In this document: positions 38,111 to 49,058 of the stretch, piece after piece
Layout of the letters: each line of letters opens with the position of its first letter
Numbering within the stretch: position 1 is the stretch's first letter
Source of the DNA: Osmia lignaria lignaria
Taxonomy: Eukaryota > Arthropoda > Insecta > Hymenoptera > Megachilidae
DNA: 64,000 nt
NCBI RefSeq assembly: GCF_051020975.1
Contig: NW_027478161.1
Span: forward strand, 25,642,001 to 25,706,000
Reading direction: 5' to 3'
Notes under the pieces: model-generated
Database searches by the model: none
The model's input: the letters and a program-made list of their open reading frames with translations, nothing else
Told to the model about the DNA's origin: nothing
Position numbers and translations under genes: made by a program

Positions 38111-39806
38111 TGATCAGAAGCGTAGTTTTCGAGATATATCGAGATATTTAAAAGTTCCGAAGCCGCACCAACATAATAGAGATACAGAAACACCGTGGCC
38201 CCTTTCTTCGAGATAACTCTGCACTAGTGCGAGCCGCAAATGCCGCTTCCAGCTTAGCTGTGCAGAAGAAGAACAACAAGAAGAAGAAATATCTCGAAAT
38301 ATGTCCGTCAGGCCCCTTCCCTCGAGATAAATCTGCAAATATCTCGGAAACGAAGCGAGCTATGGGAAAATGTTAAGAGACCTTTTTTTTAGAGAATTAT
38401 GTTTCCTACAATTTATGTTCTATGATATTTTTTGATCAGAAGCGTAGTTTTCGAGATATATCGAGATATTTAAAAGTTCCGAAGCCGCACCAACATAATA
38501 GAGATACAGAAACACCGTGGCCCCGTTCTTTGAGATAACTCTGCACTATTGCGAGCTGCAAATGCCACTTCCAGCTTAGCTGTGCTGAAGAAGAACAACA
38601 AGAAGAAGAAATATCTCGAAATATGTCCGTCAGGCCCCTGCCCTTGAGATAAATCGGCAAATATCTCGGAAACGAAGCGAGCTATGGCAAAATGTTAAGA
38701 GACCTTTTTTGTAGAGAATTAAGTTTCCTACTATTTATGTACTATGATATTTTTTGATCAGATGCGTAGTTCTCGAGATATATCAAGATATTTAAAAGTT
38801 CCGAAGCCGCACCAACATTATAGAGATACAGAAACACCGTGGCCCCTTTCTTTGAGATAACTCTGCACTATTGCGAGCTGCAAATGCCACTTCCAGCTTA
38901 GCTGTGCTGAAGAAGAACAACAAGAAGAAGAAATATCTCGAAATATGTCCGTCAGGCCCCTTCCCTTGAGATAAATCTGCAAATATCTCGGAAACGAAGC
39001 GAGCTATGGCAAAATGTTAAGAGACCTTTTTTGTAGAGAATTAAGTTTCCTACTATTTATGTACTATGATATTTTTTGATCAGATGCGTAGTTCTCGAGA
39101 TATATCAAGATATTTAAAAGTTCCGAAGCCGCACCAACATTATAGAGATACAGAAACACCGTGGCCCCTTTCTTTGAGATAACTCTGCACTATTGCGAGC
39201 TGCAAATGCCACTTCCAGCTTAGCTGTGCAGAGGAAGAACAACAAGAAGAAGAAATATCTCGAAATATGTCCGTCAGGCCAGTTCCTTTGAGCTGAATCT
39301 GCAAATATCTCGGAAACGAAGCGAGCTATGGCAAAATGTTAAGAGACCTTTTTTGTAGAGAATTAAGTTTCCTACTTTTCATGTTCTATGATATTTTTTG
39401 ATCAGATGCGTAGTTCTCGAGATATATCAAGATATTTAAAAGTTCCGAAGCCGCACCAACATAATAGAGATACAGCAACACCGTGGCCCCTTTTTTTCAG
39501 ATAACTCTGCACTATTGCGAGCTGCAAATGCCATTTCCAGCTTAGCTGTGCAGAGGAAGAACAACAAGAAGAAGAAATATCTCGAAATATGTCCGTCAGG
39601 CCAGTTCCTTTGAGCTGAATCTGCAAATATCTCGGAAACGAAGCGAGCTATGGCAAAATGTTAAGAGACCTTTTTTGTAGAGAATTAAGTTCCCTACTTT
39701 TTATGTTCTATGATATTTTTTGATCAGATGCGTAGTTCTCGAGATATATCAAGATATTTAAAAGTTCCGAAGCCGCACCAACATAATAGAGATACAGAAA
39801 CACCGT

Positions 39807-39833
39807 GGCCCCTTTCTTTGAGATAACTCTGCA
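39807..39833. repeat. Internal 27 bp duplicate, first copy (representative monomer)
   Basis: The 27 bp beginning GGCCCCTTTCTTTG and ending AACTCTGCA align with 39921-39947 at 24 of 27 positions without gaps; the differences are at positions 9, 11 and 21. The pair is 114 bp apart and is present in essentially every monomer. It suggests the 322 bp unit was itself built by an internal duplication. Confidence 0.88.
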
Positions 39834-39873
39834 CTATTGCGAGCTGCAAATGCCACTTCCAGCTTAGCTGTGC

Positions 39874-39899
39874 AGAAGAAGAACAACAAGAAGAAGAAA
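39874..39899. repeat. GAA/CAA purine tract, length-variable (representative monomer)
   Basis: A short trinucleotide-like run of GAA with CAA interruptions. Across the array it is the site of many 3 bp length changes, including the shorter tracts in the monomers at 24292, 25255, 25897, 27827, 29757, 31043, 33294, 34580, 35543, 35862 and 37148, and of the 15 bp gain at 51635. Slippage is the likely cause. Confidence 0.85.
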
Positions 39900-39920
39900 T
39901 ATCTCGAAATATGTCCGTCA

Positions 39921-39947
39921 GGCCCCTTCCCTTGAGATAAATCTGCA
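39921..39947. repeat. Internal 27 bp duplicate, second copy (representative monomer)
   Basis: The partner of 39807-39833, beginning GGCCCCTTCCCTTG and ending AAATCTGCA. Some monomers, such as 39399, 42941 and 43263, have a private change here to CCAGTTCCTTTGAGCTG, which alters the similarity to the first copy. Confidence 0.88.
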
Positions 39948-41330
39948 AATATCTCGGAAACGAAGCGAGCTATTGCAAAATGTTAAGAGACCTTATTTGT
40001 AGAGAATTAAGTTTCCTACTTTTTATGTTCTATGATATTTTTTGATCAGATGCGTAGTTCTCGAGATATATCAAGATATTTAAAAGTTCCGAAGCCGCAC
40101 CAACATAATAGAGATACAGCAACACCGTGGCCCCTTTCTTTCAGATAACTCTGCACTATTGCGAGCTGGAAATGCCACTTCCAGTTTAGCTGTGCAGAAG
40201 GAGAACAACAAGAAGAAGAAATATCTCGAAATATGTCCGTCAGGCCCCTTCCCTTGAGATATATCTGCAAATATCTCGGAAACGAAACGAGCTACGGCAA
40301 AATGTTAAGAGACCTTTTTTGTAGAGAATTATGTTTCCTACAATTTATGTTCTATGATATTTTTTGATCAGAAGCGTAGTTTTCGAGATATATCGAGATA
40401 TTTAAAAGTTCCGAAGCCGCACCAACATAATAGAGATACAGAAACACCGTGGCCCCTTTCTTCGAGATAACTCTGCACTAGTGCGAGCCGCAAATGCCGC
40501 TTCCACCTTAGCTGTGCAGAAGAAGAACAACAAGAAGAAGAAATATCTCGAAATATGTCCGTCAGGCCCCTTCCCTCGAGATATATCTGCAAATATCTCG
40601 GAAACGAAGCGAGCTATGGCAAAATGTTAAGAGACCTTATTTGTAGAGAATTCAGTTTCCTACTTTTTATGTTCTATGATATTATTTGATCAGACGCGTA
40701 GTTCTCGAGATATATCAAGATATTTAAAAGTTCCGAAGCCGCACCAACATAACAGAGATACAGAAACACCGTGGCCCATTTCTTTGAGATAACTCTGCAC
40801 TACTGCGAGCTGCATATGCCACTTCCAGCTTAGCTGTGCAGAAGAAGTACAACAAGAAGAAGAAATAACTCGAAATATGTCCGTCAGGCCCCTTCCCTTG
40901 AGATAAATCTGCAAATATCTCGGAAACGAAGCGAGCTATGGCAAAATGTTAAGAGACCTTATTTGTAGAGAATTAAGTTTCCTACTTTTTATGTTCTATG
41001 ATATTTTTTGATCAGATGCGTAGTTCTCGAGATATATCAGGATATTTAAAAGTTCCGAAGCCGCACCAACATAATAGAGATACAGCAACACCGTGGCCCC
41101 TTTCTTTCAGATAACTCTGCACTATTGCGAGCTGGAAATGCCACTTCCAGTTTAGCTGTGCAGAAGGAGAACAACAAGAAGAAGAAATATCTCGAAATAT
41201 GTCCGTCAGGCCCCTTCCCTTGAGATATATCTGCAAATATCTCGGAAACGAAACGAGCTACGGCAAAATGTTAAGAGACCTTTTTTGTAGAGAATTATGT
41301 TTCCTACAATTTATGTTCTATGATATTTTT

Positions 41331-42618
41331 TGATCAGAAGCGTAGTTTTCGAGATATATCGAGATATTTAAAAGTTCCGAAGCCGCACCAACATAATAGA
41401 GATACAGAAACACCGTGGCCCCTTTCTTCGAGATAACTCTGCACTAGTGCGAGCCGCAAATGCCGCTTCCACCTTAGCTGTGCAGAAGAAGAACAACAAG
41501 AAGAAGAAATATCTCGAAATATGTCCGTCAGGCCCCTTCCCTCGAGATAAATCTGCAAATATCTCGGAAACGAAGCGAGCTATGGGAAAATGTTAAGAGA
41601 CCTTTTTTTTAGAGAATTATGTTTCCTACAATTTATGTTCTATGATATTTTTTGATCAGAAGCGTAGTTTTCGAGATATATCGAGATATTTAAAAGTTCC
41701 GAAGCCGCACCAACATAATAGAGATACAGAAACACCGTGGCCCCGTTCTTTGAGATAACTCTGCACTATTGCGAGCTGCAAATGCCACTTCCAGCTTAGC
41801 TGTGCTGAAGAAGAACAACAAGAAGAAGAAATATCTCGAAATATGTCCGTCAGGCCCCTGCCCTTGAGATAAATCTGCAAATATCTCGGAAACGAAGCGA
41901 GCTATGGCAAAATGTTAAGAGACCTTTTTTGTAGAGAATTAAGTTTCCTACTATTTATGTACTATGATATTTTTTGATCAGATGCGTAGTTCTCGAGATA
42001 TATCAAGATATTTAAAAGTTCCGAAGCCGCACCAACATTATAGAGATACAGAAACACCGTGGCCCCTTTCTTTGAGATAACTCTGCACTATTGCGAGCTG
42101 CAAATGCCACTTCCAGCTTAGCTGTGCTGAAGAAGAACAACAAGAAGAAGAAATATCTCGAAATATGTCCGTCAGGCCCCTTCCCTTGAGATAAATCTGC
42201 AAATATCTCGGAAACGAAGCGAGCTATGGCAAAATGTTAAGAGACCTTTTTTGTAGAGAATTAAGTTTCCTACTATTTATGTACTATGATATTTTTTGAT
42301 CAGATGCGTAGTTCTCGAGATATATCAAGATATTTAAAAGTTCCGAAGCCGCACCAACATTATAGAGATACAGAAACACCGTGGCCCCTTTCTTTGAGAT
42401 AACTCTGCACTATTGCGAGCTGCAAATGCCACTTCCAGCTTCGCTGTGCAGAAGAAGAACAACAAGAAGAAGAAATATCTCGAAATATGTCCGTCAGGCC
42501 CCTTCCCTTGAGATAAATCTGCAAATATCTCGGAAACGAAGCGAGCTATGGCAAAATGTTAAGAGACCTTATTTGTAGAGAATTAAGTTTCCTACTTTTT
42601 ATGTTCTATGATATTATT
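41331..42618. repeat. Second copy of the P-Q-R-S monomers
   Basis: Monomers at 41331, 41653, 41975 and 42297 repeat 38111, 38433, 38755 and 39077, and also 17532-18497 in part. Both R and S monomers carry AACATTATAGAG, which puts a TAA stop in the minus-strand frame. The last monomer has a private GCTTCGCTG change. Confidence 0.8.
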
Positions 42619-44872
42619 TGATCAGATGCGTAGTTCTCGAGATATATCAAGATATTTAAAAGTTCCGAAGCCGCACCAACATAATAGAGATACAGAAACA
42701 CCGTGGCCCCATTCTTTGAGATAACTCTGCACTAGTGCGAGCCGCAAATGCCACTTCCAGCTTAGCTGTGCAGAAGAAGAACAACAAGAAGAAGAAATAT
42801 CTCGAAATATGTCCGTCATGCCCCTTCCCTTGACATAAATCTGCAAATATCTCCGAAACGAAGCGAGCTATGGCAAAATGTTAAGAGACCTTTTTTGTAG
42901 AAAATTATGTTTCCTACTTTTTATCTTCTATGATATTTTTTGATCAGATGCGTAGTTCTCGAGATATATCAAGATATTTAAAAGTTCCGAAGCCGCACCA
43001 ACATAATAGAGATACAGAAACACCGTGGCCCCTCTCTTTGAGATAACTCTGCACTATTGCGAGCTGCAAATGCCACTTCCAGCTTAGCTGTGCAGAAGAA
43101 GAACAACAAGAAGAAGAAATATCTCGAAATATGTCCGTCAGGCCAGTTCCTTTGAGCTGAATCTGCAAATATCTCGGAAACGAAGCGAGCTATGGCAAAA
43201 TGTTAAGAGACCTTTTTTGTAGAGAATTAAGTTTCCTACTTTTCATGTTCTATGATATTTTTTGATCAGATGCGTAGTTCTCGAGATATATCAAGATATT
43301 TAAAAGTTCCGAAGCCGCACCAACATAATAGAGATACAGCAACACCGTGGCCCCTTTTTTTCAGATAACTCTGCACTATTGCGAGCTGCAAATGCCACTT
43401 CCAGCTTAGCTGTGCAGAGGAAGAACAACAAGAAGAAGAAATATCTCGAAATATGTCCGTCAGGCCAGTTCCTTTGAGCTGAATCTGCAAATATCTCGGA
43501 AACGAAGCGAGCTATGGCAAAATGTTAAGAGACCTTTTTTGTAGAGAATTAAGTTCCCTACTTTTTATGTTCTATGATATTTTTTGATCAGATGCGTAGT
43601 TCTCGAGGTATATCAAGATATTTAAAAGTTCCGAAGCCGCACCAACATAATAGAGATACAGAAACACCGTGGCCCCTTTCTTTGAGATAACTCTGCACTA
43701 GTGCGAGCAGCAAATGCCACTTCCAGCTTAGCTGTGCAGAAGAAGAACAACAAGAAGAAGAAATATCTCGAAATATGTCCGTCAGGCCCCTTCCCTCGAG
43801 ATAAATCTGCAAATATCTCGGAAACGAAGCGAGCTATGGCAAAATGTTAAGAGACCTTTTTTGTAGAGAATTAAGTTTCCTACTTTTTATGTTCTATGAT
43901 ATTTTTTGATCAGATGCGTAGTTCTCGAGATATATCAAGATATTTAAAAGTTCCCAAGCCGCACCAACATAATAGAGATACAGAAACACCGTGGCCCCTT
44001 TCTTTGAGATAACTCTGCACTATTGCGAGCTGGAAATGCCACTTCCAGTTTAGCTGTGCAGAAGGAGAACAACAAGAAGAAGAAATATCTCGAAATATGT
44101 CCGTCAGGCCAGTTCCTTTGAGCTGAATCTGCAAATATCTCGGAAACGAAGCGAGCTATGGCAAAATGTTAAGAGACCTTTTTTGTAGAGAATTAAGTTT
44201 CCTACTTTTCATGTTCTATGATATTTTTTGATCAGATGCGTAGTTCTCGAGATATATCAAGATATTTAAAAGTTCCGAAGCCGCACCAACATAATAGAGA
44301 TACAGCAACACCGTGGCCCCTTTCTTTCAGATAACTCTGCACTATTGCGAGCTGGAAATGCCACTTCCAGTTTAGCTGTGCAGAAGGAGAACAACAAGAA
44401 GAAGAAATATCTCGAAATATGTCCGTCAGGCCCCTTCCCTTGAGATATATCTGCAAATATCTCGGAAACGAAACGAGCTACGGCAAAATGTTAAGAGACC
44501 TTTTTTGTAGAGAATTATGTTTCCTACAATTTATGTTCTATGATATTTTTTGATCAGAAGCGTAGTTTTCGAGATATATCGAGATATTTAAAAGTTCCGA
44601 AGCCGCACCAACATAATAGAGATACAGAAACACCGTGGCCCCTTTCTTCGAGATAACTCTGCACTAGTGCGAGCCGCAAATGCCGCTTCCACCTTAGCTG
44701 TGCAGAAGAAGAACAACAAGAAGAAGAAATATCTCGAAATATGTCCGTCAGGCCCCTTCCCTCGAGATATATCTGCAAATATCTCGGAAACGAAGCGAGC
44801 TATGGCAAAATGTTAAGAGACCTTATTTGTAGAGAATTAAGTTTCCTACTTTTTATGTTCTATGATATTATT
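42619..44872. repeat. Seven-monomer unit (2254 bp), copy 1
   Basis: Monomers start at 42619, 42941, 43263, 43585, 43907, 44229 and 44551. Markers in order: GATATTATTTGATC with TTGACATAAATC and CTCCGAAACG; TATCTTCTATG with CCCCTCTCTTTG; CCCTTTTTTTCAG; CTCGAGGTATATC with GCGAGCAGC; GTTCCCAAGCC with GCTGGAAATG; CAGCAACACC with GAAACGAAACGAGC; and TTCCACCTTAGC. The first monomer has private changes (GGCCCCATTC, GTCATGCCCC), and the third has ATATCAAGA where later copies have ATATCGAGA. Confidence 0.87.
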
Positions 44873-47126
44873 TGATCAGATGCGTAGTTCTCGAGATACA
44901 TCAAGATATTTAAAAGTTCCGAAGCCGCACCAACATAATAGAGATACAGAAACACCGTGGCCCCTTTCTTTGAGATAACTCTGCACTAGTGCGAGCCGCA
45001 AATGCCACTTCCAGCTTAGCTGTGCAGAAGAAGAACAACAAGAAGAAGAAATATCTCGAAATATGTCCGTCAGGCCCCTTCCCTTGACATAAATCTGCAA
45101 ATATCTCCGAAACGAAGCGAGCTATGGCAAAATGTTAAGAGACCTTTTTTGTAGAAAATTATGTTTCCTACTTTTTATCTTCTATGATATTTTTTGATCA
45201 GATGCGTAGTTCTCGAGATATATCAAGATATTTAAAAGTTCCGAAGCCGCACCAACATAATAGAGATACAGAAACACCGTGGCCCCTCTCTTTGAGATAA
45301 CTCTGCACTATTGCGAGCTGCAAATGCCACTTCCAGCTTAGCTGTGCAGAAGAAGAACAACAAGAAGAAGAAATATCTCGAAATATGTCCGTCAGGCCAG
45401 TTCCTTTGAGCTGAATCTGCAAATATCTCGGAAACGAAGCGAGCTATGGCAAAATGTTAAGAGACCTTTTTTGTAGAGAATTAAGTTTCCTACTTTTCAT
45501 GTTCTATGATATTTTTTGATCAGATGCGTAGTTCTCGAGATATATCGAGATATTTAAAAGTTCCGAAGCCGCACCAACATAATAGAGATACAGCAACACC
45601 GTGGCCCCTTTTTTTCAGATAACTCTGCACTATTGCGAGCTGCAAATGCCACTTCCAGCTTAGCTGTGCAGAGGAAGAACAACAAGAAGAAGAAATATCT
45701 CGAAATATGTCCGTCAGGCCAGTTCCTTTGAGCTGAATCTGCAAATATCTCGGAAACGAAGCGAGCTATGGCAAAATGTTAAGAGACCTTTTTTGTAGAG
45801 AATTAAGTTCCCTACTTTTTATGTTCTATGATATTTTTTGATCAGATGCGTAGTTCTCGAGGTATATCAAGATATTTAAAAGTTCCGAAGCCGCACCAAC
45901 ATAATAGAGATACAGAAACACCGTGGCCCCTTTCTTTGAGATAACTCTGCACTAGTGCGAGCAGCAAATGCCACTTCCAGCTTAGCTGTGCAGAAGAAGA
46001 ACAACAAGAAGAAGAAATATCTCGAAATATGTCCGTCAGGCCCCTTCCCTCGAGATAAATCTGCAAATATCTCGGAAACGAAGCGAGCTATGGCAAAATG
46101 TTAAGAGACCTTTTTTGTAGAGAATTAAGTTTCCTACTTTTTATGTTCTATGATATTTTTTGATCAGATGCGTAGTTCTCGAGATATATCAAGATATTTA
46201 AAAGTTCCCAAGCCGCACCAACATAATAGAGATACAGAAACACCGTGGCCCCTTTCTTTGAGATAACTCTGCACTATTGCGAGCTGGAAATGCCACTTCC
46301 AGTTTAGCTGTGCAGAAGGAGAACAACAAGAAGAAGAAATATCTCGAAATATGTCCGTCAGGCCAGTTCCTTTGAGCTGAATCTGCAAATATCTCGGAAA
46401 CGAAGCGAGCTATGGCAAAATGTTAAGAGACCTTTTTTGTAGAGAATTAAGTTTCCTACTTTTCATGTTCTATGATATTTTTTGATCAGATGCGTAGTTC
46501 TCGAGATATATCAAGATATTTAAAAGTTCCGAAGCCGCACCAACATAATAGAGATACAGCAACACCGTGGCCCCTTTCTTTCAGATAACTCTGCACTATT
46601 GCGAGCTGGAAATGCCACTTCCAGTTTAGCTGTGCAGAAGGAGAACAACAAGAAGAAGAAATATCTCGAAATATGTCCGTCAGGCCCCTTCCCTTGAGAT
46701 ATATCTGCAAATATCTCGGAAACGAAACGAGCTACGGCAAAATGTTAAGAGACCTTTTTTGTAGAGAATTATGTTTCCTACAATTTATGTTCTATGATAT
46801 TTTTTGATCAGAAGCGTAGTTTTCGAGATATATCGAGATATTTAAAAGTTCCGAAGCCGCACCAACATAATAGAGATACAGAAACACCGTGGCCCCTTTC
46901 TTCGAGATAACTCTGCACTAGTGCGAGCCGCAAATGCCGCTTCCACCTTAGCTGTGCAGAAGAAGAACAACAAGAAGAAGAAATATCTCGAAATATGTCC
47001 GTCAGGCCCCTTCCCTCGAGATATATCTGCAAATATCTCGGAAACGAAGCGAGCTATGGCAAAATGTTAAGAGACCTTATTTGTAGAGAATTAAGTTTCC
47101 TACTTTTTATGTTCTATGATATTATT
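44873..47126. repeat. Seven-monomer unit (2254 bp), copy 2
   Basis: Monomers at 44873, 45195, 45517, 45839, 46161, 46483 and 46805 repeat copy 1 in order with no length change. The first monomer gains CGAGATACATC, and the third has ATATCGAGA; both changes are shared with copy 3 and not copy 1, so copies 2 and 3 are closest to each other. In the parts I compared by eye (44873-48180 at offset 2254) I found no difference between copies 2 and 3. Confidence 0.88.
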
Positions 47127-49058
47127 TGATCAGATGCGTAGTTCTCGAGATACATCAAGATATTTAAAAGTTCCGAAGCCGCACCAACATAATAGAGATA
47201 CAGAAACACCGTGGCCCCTTTCTTTGAGATAACTCTGCACTAGTGCGAGCCGCAAATGCCACTTCCAGCTTAGCTGTGCAGAAGAAGAACAACAAGAAGA
47301 AGAAATATCTCGAAATATGTCCGTCAGGCCCCTTCCCTTGACATAAATCTGCAAATATCTCCGAAACGAAGCGAGCTATGGCAAAATGTTAAGAGACCTT
47401 TTTTGTAGAAAATTATGTTTCCTACTTTTTATCTTCTATGATATTTTTTGATCAGATGCGTAGTTCTCGAGATATATCAAGATATTTAAAAGTTCCGAAG
47501 CCGCACCAACATAATAGAGATACAGAAACACCGTGGCCCCTCTCTTTGAGATAACTCTGCACTATTGCGAGCTGCAAATGCCACTTCCAGCTTAGCTGTG
47601 CAGAAGAAGAACAACAAGAAGAAGAAATATCTCGAAATATGTCCGTCAGGCCAGTTCCTTTGAGCTGAATCTGCAAATATCTCGGAAACGAAGCGAGCTA
47701 TGGCAAAATGTTAAGAGACCTTTTTTGTAGAGAATTAAGTTTCCTACTTTTCATGTTCTATGATATTTTTTGATCAGATGCGTAGTTCTCGAGATATATC
47801 GAGATATTTAAAAGTTCCGAAGCCGCACCAACATAATAGAGATACAGCAACACCGTGGCCCCTTTTTTTCAGATAACTCTGCACTATTGCGAGCTGCAAA
47901 TGCCACTTCCAGCTTAGCTGTGCAGAGGAAGAACAACAAGAAGAAGAAATATCTCGAAATATGTCCGTCAGGCCAGTTCCTTTGAGCTGAATCTGCAAAT
48001 ATCTCGGAAACGAAGCGAGCTATGGCAAAATGTTAAGAGACCTTTTTTGTAGAGAATTAAGTTCCCTACTTTTTATGTTCTATGATATTTTTTGATCAGA
48101 TGCGTAGTTCTCGAGGTATATCAAGATATTTAAAAGTTCCGAAGCCGCACCAACATAATAGAGATACAGAAACACCGTGGCCCCTTTCTTTGAGATAACT
48201 CTGCACTACTGCGAGCTGCAAATGCCACTTCCAGCTTAGCTGTGCAGAAGAAGAACAACAAGAAGAAGAAATATCTCGAAATATGTCCGTCAGGCCCCTT
48301 CCCTCGAGATAAATCTGCAAATATCTCGGAAACGAAGCGAGCTATGGCAAAATGTTAAGAGACCTTTTTTGTAGAGAATTAAGTTTCCTACTTTTTATGT
48401 TCTATGATATTTTTTGATCAGATGCGTAGTTCTCGAGATATATCAAGATATTTAAAAGTTCCCAAGCCGCACCAACATAATAGAGATACAGAAACACCGT
48501 GGCCCCTTTCTTTGAGATAACTCTGCACTATTGCGAGCTGCAAATGCCACTTCCAGCTTAGCTGTGCAGAAGAAGAACAACAAGAAGAAGAAATATCTCG
48601 AAATATGTCCGTCAGGCCCCTTCCCTTGAGATATATCTGCAAATATCTCGGAAACGAAACGAGCTACGGCAAAATGTTAAGAGACCTTTTTTGTAGAGAA
48701 TTATGTTTCCTACAATTTATGTTCTATGATATTTTTTGATCAGAAGCGTAGTTTTCGAGATATATCGAGATATTTAAAAGTTCCGAAGCCGCACCAACAT
48801 AATAGAGATACAGAAACACCGTGGCCCCTTTCTTCGAGATAACTCTGCACTAGTGCGAGCCGCAAATGCCGCTTCCACCTTAGCTGTGCAGAAGAAGAAC
48901 AACAAGAAGAAGAAATATCTCGAAATATGTCCGTCAGGCCCCTTCCCTCGAGATATATCTGCAAATATCTCGGAAACGAAGCGAGCTATGGCAAAATGTT
49001 AAGAGACCTTATTTGTAGAGAATTAAGTTTCCTACTTTTTATGTTCTATGATATTATT
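47127..49058. repeat. Seven-monomer unit, copy 3, reduced to six monomers
   Basis: Monomers at 47127, 47449, 47771, 48093, 48415 and 48737 follow copies 1 and 2, but one monomer is missing. The monomer at 48415 begins like 46161 (GTTCCCAAGCC) and ends like 46483 (GATATATCTGC, GAAACGAAACGAGCTACGG). The monomer at 48093 has CACTACTGCGAGCTGC in place of CACTAGTGCGAGCAGC. The unit is followed by the private monomer at 49059 and not by a fourth copy. Confidence 0.83.

Larger units (their letters stand above)
39724..39948 (-). other. Recurrent 74-codon open frame, judged non-coding
   Basis: On the minus strand about 180 of the 198 monomers keep this frame open; this entry is one representative. 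Reasons to doubt coding: the apparent start is TTG, the consensus frame has no ATG at all, and an in-frame TAG (in CCATAGCTC) sits 15 codons or so upstream. Only monomers with GGTATGG and GACATT, at 12059, 14313, 28147 and 31684, have an ATG-started extension (89 codons). At least twelve monomers have a premature stop and three have a 1-2 bp frameshift, and the TAA-bearing type at 38755 occurs six times. Amino-acid changes between monomers are frequent. A 225 bp frame open by chance and copied with the repeat is sufficient explanation. The two short similar parts of the peptide reflect the internal 27 bp duplication. Confidence 0.85.
39721..40042. repeat. Representative 322 bp monomer (internal layout)
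   Basis: This copy is close to the consensus. In order: TGATCA (39721-39726); XhoI CTCGAG (39738-39743) within CGAGATATATC; GATATTTAAAAGTTCC (about 39753-39768); first pyrimidine-rich duplicate (39807-39833); purine tract of GAA and CAA triplets (39874-39899); AAATATCTCG (39897-39906); second duplicate (39921-39947); AAATATCTCG again (39947-39956); GGAAACGAAGCGAGC; then an AT-rich spacer with T tracts. The motif ATATCTCG occurs twice directly and once inverted per monomer. Private changes here are TATTGC and TTATTT in the spacer. Confidence 0.9.
38111..41330. repeat. Ten-monomer unit (3220 bp)
   Basis: Ten 322 bp monomers start at 38111, 38433, 38755, 39077, 39399, 39721, 40043, 40365, 40687 and 41009. 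The first four (types P, Q, R and S) recur at 41331-42618. Internally, 40043-40686 recurs at 41009-41652 (offset 966 bp). The monomer at 40687 has many private changes (GATCAGACGCG, AACAGAGAT, GCATATGCC, GAAGTACAAC, AATAACTCG) and has a near twin at 49059, an offset of 8372 bp or 26 units. Confidence 0.8.

Noticed and set aside
39874..39899. Purine tract as a functional triplex or regulatory site
   Set aside because: It is short, interrupted by CAA and freely length-variable; a simple slippage-prone tract is enough to explain it.
39950..39975. CENP-B box-like sequence in GAAACGAAGCGAGC (minus strand CTTCGTTTCCGAG)
   Set aside because: Only the CTTCGTT part agrees with the known mammalian box. 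The required A and the CGGG core are absent, so binding by that protein is not supported.
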